This document shows, one piece after another, positions 4,634 through 7,585 of a stretch of 7,585 nt of DNA. A model generated the notes under the pieces. The model was not told where the DNA came from. It did no database searches and worked only from the letters and a program-made list of their open reading frames with translations. The translations under genes and the position numbers were made by a program. The stretch comes from Clostridia bacterium. GTDB lineage: Bacteria > Bacillota_E > RBS10-35 > JAJYVN01. The stretch's first letter is position 1. Each line of letters opens with the position of its first letter. The DNA lies in assembly GCA_027335545.1 (NCBI GenBank), contig DAHWHV010000520.1, positions 1-7,585 of the forward strand. Reading direction: 5' to 3'.

Positions 4634-7585
4634 TCACCCCCCCGGCGGGTACGGCTCGGCGATCACCGCCCGCTCCTGCGGCGTCGCGGTGCTCGGCCGG
4701 TAGAAGGAGACGCCGAGCGCACCGGCCGCGGCGGCCCCGCGCAGCGCCGCGCGCAACTCAGCCGCCGTCGGGCTGAACAGCCCCGAGCCGCTGGGGGAGA
4801 ACCAGTCGAAGGTCTCGGTGGCCACATCGACGGGCAGGCGGGGGCGGCCGGCGGCCCGGCGCAGCGTCAGAACGGAGTCCCGGACCCAGGCGTAGACCCC
4901 GGCGTAGGTGTAGCCGGTGGGGAGCACGTGCCAGTAGTCCATGGGGGCCATGGCCTGCACGTAGGGGGCCAGGGAGCGGTAGGGGTAGTCCGGCTTCTGC
5001 TGCGGCGCCCAGGTGATCCCCACCAGGAGCCCGCCCGGGCCCAGGGCGTGGTGCGCCGCGGCGGCGTAGCCGGCCACGACGCCCGGCACGAGGTGGTCCT
5101 CGACGTCCAGGGCCAGGCCGTCGGCCAGGTCGCCGGTCGGGGTGGTGTAGCGGGCCACGGCCGCGGTCAGGCGTTGGTCGGCGGCGGGGTGGGCCAGGGA
5201 TGCGTACACCCAGGCCACCACGGCGATCCCGTCGGCGTGGGCCTTGCGCAGCAGGTCGTCCAGGGCGCGCCCCCCGTAGAAGCCGTCCGAGCTCGTCGCC
5301 ACCTCCAGGTAGAGGTGGGTCACCCCGTCGCCGATGGCCGTCTGCAGCAGTTGGGCATCCGGCGTGGCCAGCCAGTCCGGGAACGTCAGCCAGAGGCCCT
5401 TGCCGGCCAGGATCGCGGCCCGGTTCGGCACCACGCGGACCAGGACGTGGGCGCTGCCCAGGGCGGGCAGTTGCGGGCTGCGCAGGACGAAGGCGCAGGC
5501 GCCCGGGGCGCGGGCCAGGAAGCTGGGCGCGGAAGGCGGGGCCCCCTGTGTGCGGCCCGCCGCGGTCGGCGGGGTCTGCAGGCTCCCGGCCGCGCAGGCC
5601 GGCCCCTCCGGCGCGACGGCCACCCCCAACGGCGTGGGCACGGGGTTGCCGAAGCGGTCGGCGGCCCAGACCCGCAGGGTGGCGGCCTGGCCCGGGAGCA
5701 GGATCGAGGTGGGCGTGGGGTCGACCACTAGGTGGGTGGCGGCCGCGGGCCGCACCAGCAGCCGCTGGCCGGCGGCCGGGGCGTAGCCGGGGGCCAGCCA
5801 GCGGAAGCGCCACAGCCCGGAGAGGTCCGGGGTGAAGGCCACCTCGGCCCGGTCGCCGCTACGCGCGGCCACCAGCGGCGGCAGGGGGTGACCGGCCGGG
5901 GTGACGGGCTCCACGGACACCGCCGCGGGCAACGACCCGCGCAGCGTGGCCCGCAGGGTCACGGGCGTCCCGGCCGTGGCGGGCGGCAGGTGGCCGGTCA
6001 TGGCGGCGAAGGCCCCGCGCGGCACGACCCGCACCCGGACCGTCGCCGGGCGCAGGGCGCCCCCCGGCACGGAGACCGTGACCGCCGCGTCCCCCGGAAC
6101 CCCCGCGGCGATCTGGGCCAGCGGCGCGCCGCCCCCGAGGGCCCCGGGCGCGCCCACGACCGAGGCGACGGGGGCGGCGGGGCCCTCCCCGACCAGGTGG
6201 CGCGGGCCCGCCGGCCACTGGCGCACCGTGACGCGCACCGGCCAGGGCCCGCCGTGGGCGGTGCCCCGCAGGGAGGCGCTGGCCCCCGGGGCCAGCGGGG
6301 GCAGCGGCCGCAGCGCCACGTCCCCCAGGGGGCGCGCCAGCGCCGTGTACGGCAGGCGCACCGCCGGCACGCCCGGGGCGCGCAGCGTCAGCCGGTAGCG
6401 GCCCGCCGGCAGGTCCGGCAGGCGGAGTGTGGCCACGCCGGCCCGCACGGGGGCACCGACCGCCGGCAGCGCCCGCCCCCGTCCCAGGCGCCGCGCGCTG
6501 AGCGTGGCTCGCCCGGCGTCGACGGCCACATCGGTCTCCCCCGCGGCCGTGTGGAGCGTCAACGTCAGGACCGGGCGGGCGCGGGCCAGCCCGGCGGGGG
6601 GCAGTCCGGAGACCGCGAGGCGCGCGGCGCGGAGCACCGGGAGCTCGGCGGTGGCCCGCACGCGCCCCCCGCCGGTCGCGGCCGTTACGGAGATCGTCCC
6701 GCTGCCGCCGGCGCGGAGCGTGACGGAGGTCGCCTGCCGCCGCAACACAACCCCCGGCAGCGAGACCGTCCAGGTGAAGGCGGCCGGGAGCGCGTGGCCG
6801 GCGGCGTCGTGGGCGAAGGCCTGGACGGTGATCCGCCCGCCGCGGGCGACGGCCGCCGCTGCCGGGGAGAGGTGGACGGAGGCGGCGACACGCCCGCCCT
6901 CCGCCCGCAGCGCAGCGGGCGTGACGCGCTGCAGGGCCAGCAGCAGGGCCGCCGCTTCGGCGCGGTCGAGCGTGGCCTGCGGGCGGAAGTCGCGATGGGG
7001 GCCGCCGACCATCAGGCCCAGGTGCGCGGCCAGGCGCACGGCGCCCTGGGCCCAGGCGGGTACCGCCGCGCAGTCGGCGAAGGGGCAGGGCAGTCCGGCC
7101 TCATCCACCGCCACTCGGGCCAGGCCGAGGTAGTTGGCGGCCACGACGGCGGCCTGCGCCCGGGTCAGCGGGGCGGCGGGGTCGAACCGTCCCGCCCCGA
7201 CCCCCTGCAGCCAGCCCTGGCCGGCCGCCGTCTCCACCGCGTCGTAGAACCAGCTGGAACGGGGCACGTCCACGAAGGCGGGCCCGATCCCCAGGGCGGG
7301 CACGGGCGTGGCGGCGGGGCCGCCGGGGTGTTCCCGCAGCCGCAGCAGCAGGGCGGCGCACTCGGCCCGGGTCACCGCGGCCCCGGGGGCGAAGCGCCCG
7401 GCGGCCACGCCCTGCAGAATCCCCTCGCGGGCCAGGGCCTCGATCGCCGGGGTGGCCCAAAACCCCGGGGGGAGGTCGGCGAACGCGGGGACCGCTGCCC
7501 GGGCCGGAGGGGTGGCGGCCCGGGCCGGACGGGTGGCGCCCCCGAGCGGCGGCGGGGCGGCCACCGCCCGCAGCGGCGCCCCGGT
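4634..7585 (-). CDS. Secreted SLH-domain protein with Ig-like region and C-terminal glycosidase-like TIM barrel (N-terminus off window)
   Basis: The frame is open to the right edge, giving 983 residues. Residue numbers here count from the GTG at 7564. The edge residues TGAPLRAVAAPPP look like the end of a signal peptide with an AVA-A cleavage site, so the true start is probably only some 15-25 codons outside. Three SLH modules follow (about 27-78, 96-148, 160-213), with the binding motifs TRAE (65-68), TRAQ (134-137) and DRAE (200-203). These normally anchor proteins to pyruvylated secondary cell-wall polymer. Residues 225-715 are beta-rich and Gly/Ala/Pro/Val-rich. An Ig-like (Big-type) unit is visible near 226-310, and another near 608-715 carries ADRFGNPVP. 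The last part (about 720-972) reads as a TIM barrel: KGLWLTFPDW, then DGITHLYLEV-like and GIAVVAWVYA strands, DGLALDVED (815-823), QAMAPMDYWH (870-879), and a final GVSFYRP. This suggests a GH18-like glycosidase acting on surface glycan. The enzyme activity is inference, and the SLH modules are clear. Confidence 0.9.
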   Translation of the reverse strand, partial: TGAPLRAVAAPPPLGGATRPARAATPPARAAVPAFADLPPGFWATPAIEALAREGILQGVAAGRFAPGAAVTRAECAALLLRLREHPGGPAATPVPALGIGPAFVDVPRSSWFYDAVETAAGQGWLQGVGAGRFDPAAPLTRAQAAVVAANYLGLARVAVDEAGLPCPFADCAAVPAWAQGAVRLAAHLGLMVGGPHRDFRPQATLDRAEAAALLLALQRVTPAALRAEGGRVAASVHLSPAAAAVARGGRITVQAFAHDAAGHALPAAFTWTVSLPGVVLRRQATSVTLRAGGSGTISVTAATGGGRVRATAELPVLRAARLAVSGLPPAGLARARPVLTLTLHTAAGETDVAVDAGRATLSARRLGRGRALPAVGAPVRAGVATLRLPDLPAGRYRLTLRAPGVPAVRLPYTALARPLGDVALRPLPPLAPGASASLRGTAHGGPWPVRVTVRQWPAGPRHLVGEGPAAPVASVVGAPGALGGGAPLAQIAAGVPGDAAVTVSVPGGALRPATVRVRVVPRGAFAAMTGHLPPATAGTPVTLRATLRGSLPAAVSVEPVTPAGHPLPPLVAARSGDRAEVAFTPDLSGLWRFRWLAPGYAPAAGQRLLVRPAAATHLVVDPTPTSILLPGQAATLRVWAADRFGNPVPTPLGVAVAPEGPACAAGSLQTPPTAAGRTQGAPPSAPSFLARAPGACAFVLRSPQLPALGSAHVLVRVVPNRAAILAGKGLWLTFPDWLATPDAQLLQTAIGDGVTHLYLEVATSSDGFYGGRALDDLLRKAHADGIAVVAWVYASLAHPAADQRLTAAVARYTTPTGDLADGLALDVEDHLVPGVVAGYAAAAHHALGPGGLLVGITWAPQQKPDYPYRSLAPYVQAMAPMDYWHVLPTGYTYAGVYAWVRDSVLTLRRAAGRPRLPVDVATETFDWFSPSGSGLFSPTAAELRAALRGAAAAGALGVSFYRPSTATPQERAVIAEPYPPGG

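Noticed and set aside
3860..5731. A 623-codon + strand frame opposite the GNAT and SLH genes
   Set aside because: It has no recognisable domain and a biased composition. The minus-strand genes explain this DNA.
4758..5813. A second minus-strand frame inside the SLH gene, considered as a sign of a frameshift
   Set aside because: The SLH frame itself stays open and protein-like through the whole barrel domain, so no frameshift is needed.
1..7585. CRISPR arrays, tRNA genes, IS ends, riboswitches and tandem repeats
   Set aside because: Nothing with regular spacing, a cloverleaf core, transposase motifs or long direct repeats was seen. The many short GC inverted repeats are expected from composition.

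Overview
The window is very G+C rich (about three quarters by eye). It looks like chromosomal DNA of a deep-branching, high-GC member of the Bacillota. The evidence for that is combined: a protein with three N-terminal SLH (S-layer homology) modules, a YitT/DUF2179 membrane protein, a UlaG-type metallo-hydrolase of the kind common in Bacillota, and consensus AGGAGG ribosome-binding sites. The exact genus cannot be told from the sequence. No rRNA, tRNA, CRISPR array, insertion sequence or phage gene was seen.

Layout. The left edge (1-220, + strand) is the probable 3' end of an unrecognised gene. A 231-base gap follows, and then a complete ABC exporter half-transporter gene (about 452-2215, +). 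Everything to its right is on the minus strand and points towards it. In transcription order, from right to left, these genes are a large secreted SLH protein with a C-terminal glycosidase-like barrel (7585 to 4634, with its N-terminus off the window), a GNAT acetyltransferase (4585 to 4028), a UlaG-like MBL-fold hydrolase (4044 to 3145) and a YitT-type membrane protein (3115 to 2198). The two blocks converge, and the last 18 bases of the ABC gene and of the YitT gene overlap.

The four minus-strand genes are packed like an operon. There is at most 48 bases between the SLH gene and the GNAT, a 17-base overlap between the GNAT and the MBL gene, and 29 bases between the MBL gene and YitT. The best-supported translation signal in the window is the AGGAGGA inside the GNAT 3' end, which sets the GTG start of the MBL gene. 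The functional link between the four genes is not known. A cell-surface polysaccharide-acting enzyme beside an acetyltransferase and a small-molecule hydrolase could be a coherent set or just a compact gene string.

The points most worth a second look are these. The SLH protein has a TIM-barrel-like C-terminus with a GH18-like DGxxxDxE motif. The ABC transporter has no aromatic residue where the A-loop is expected, although its other ATPase motifs are intact. The ABC gene may have a non-canonical ACG start. The YitT protein has an unusual Pro/Arg-rich tail that lies in the convergent overlap.
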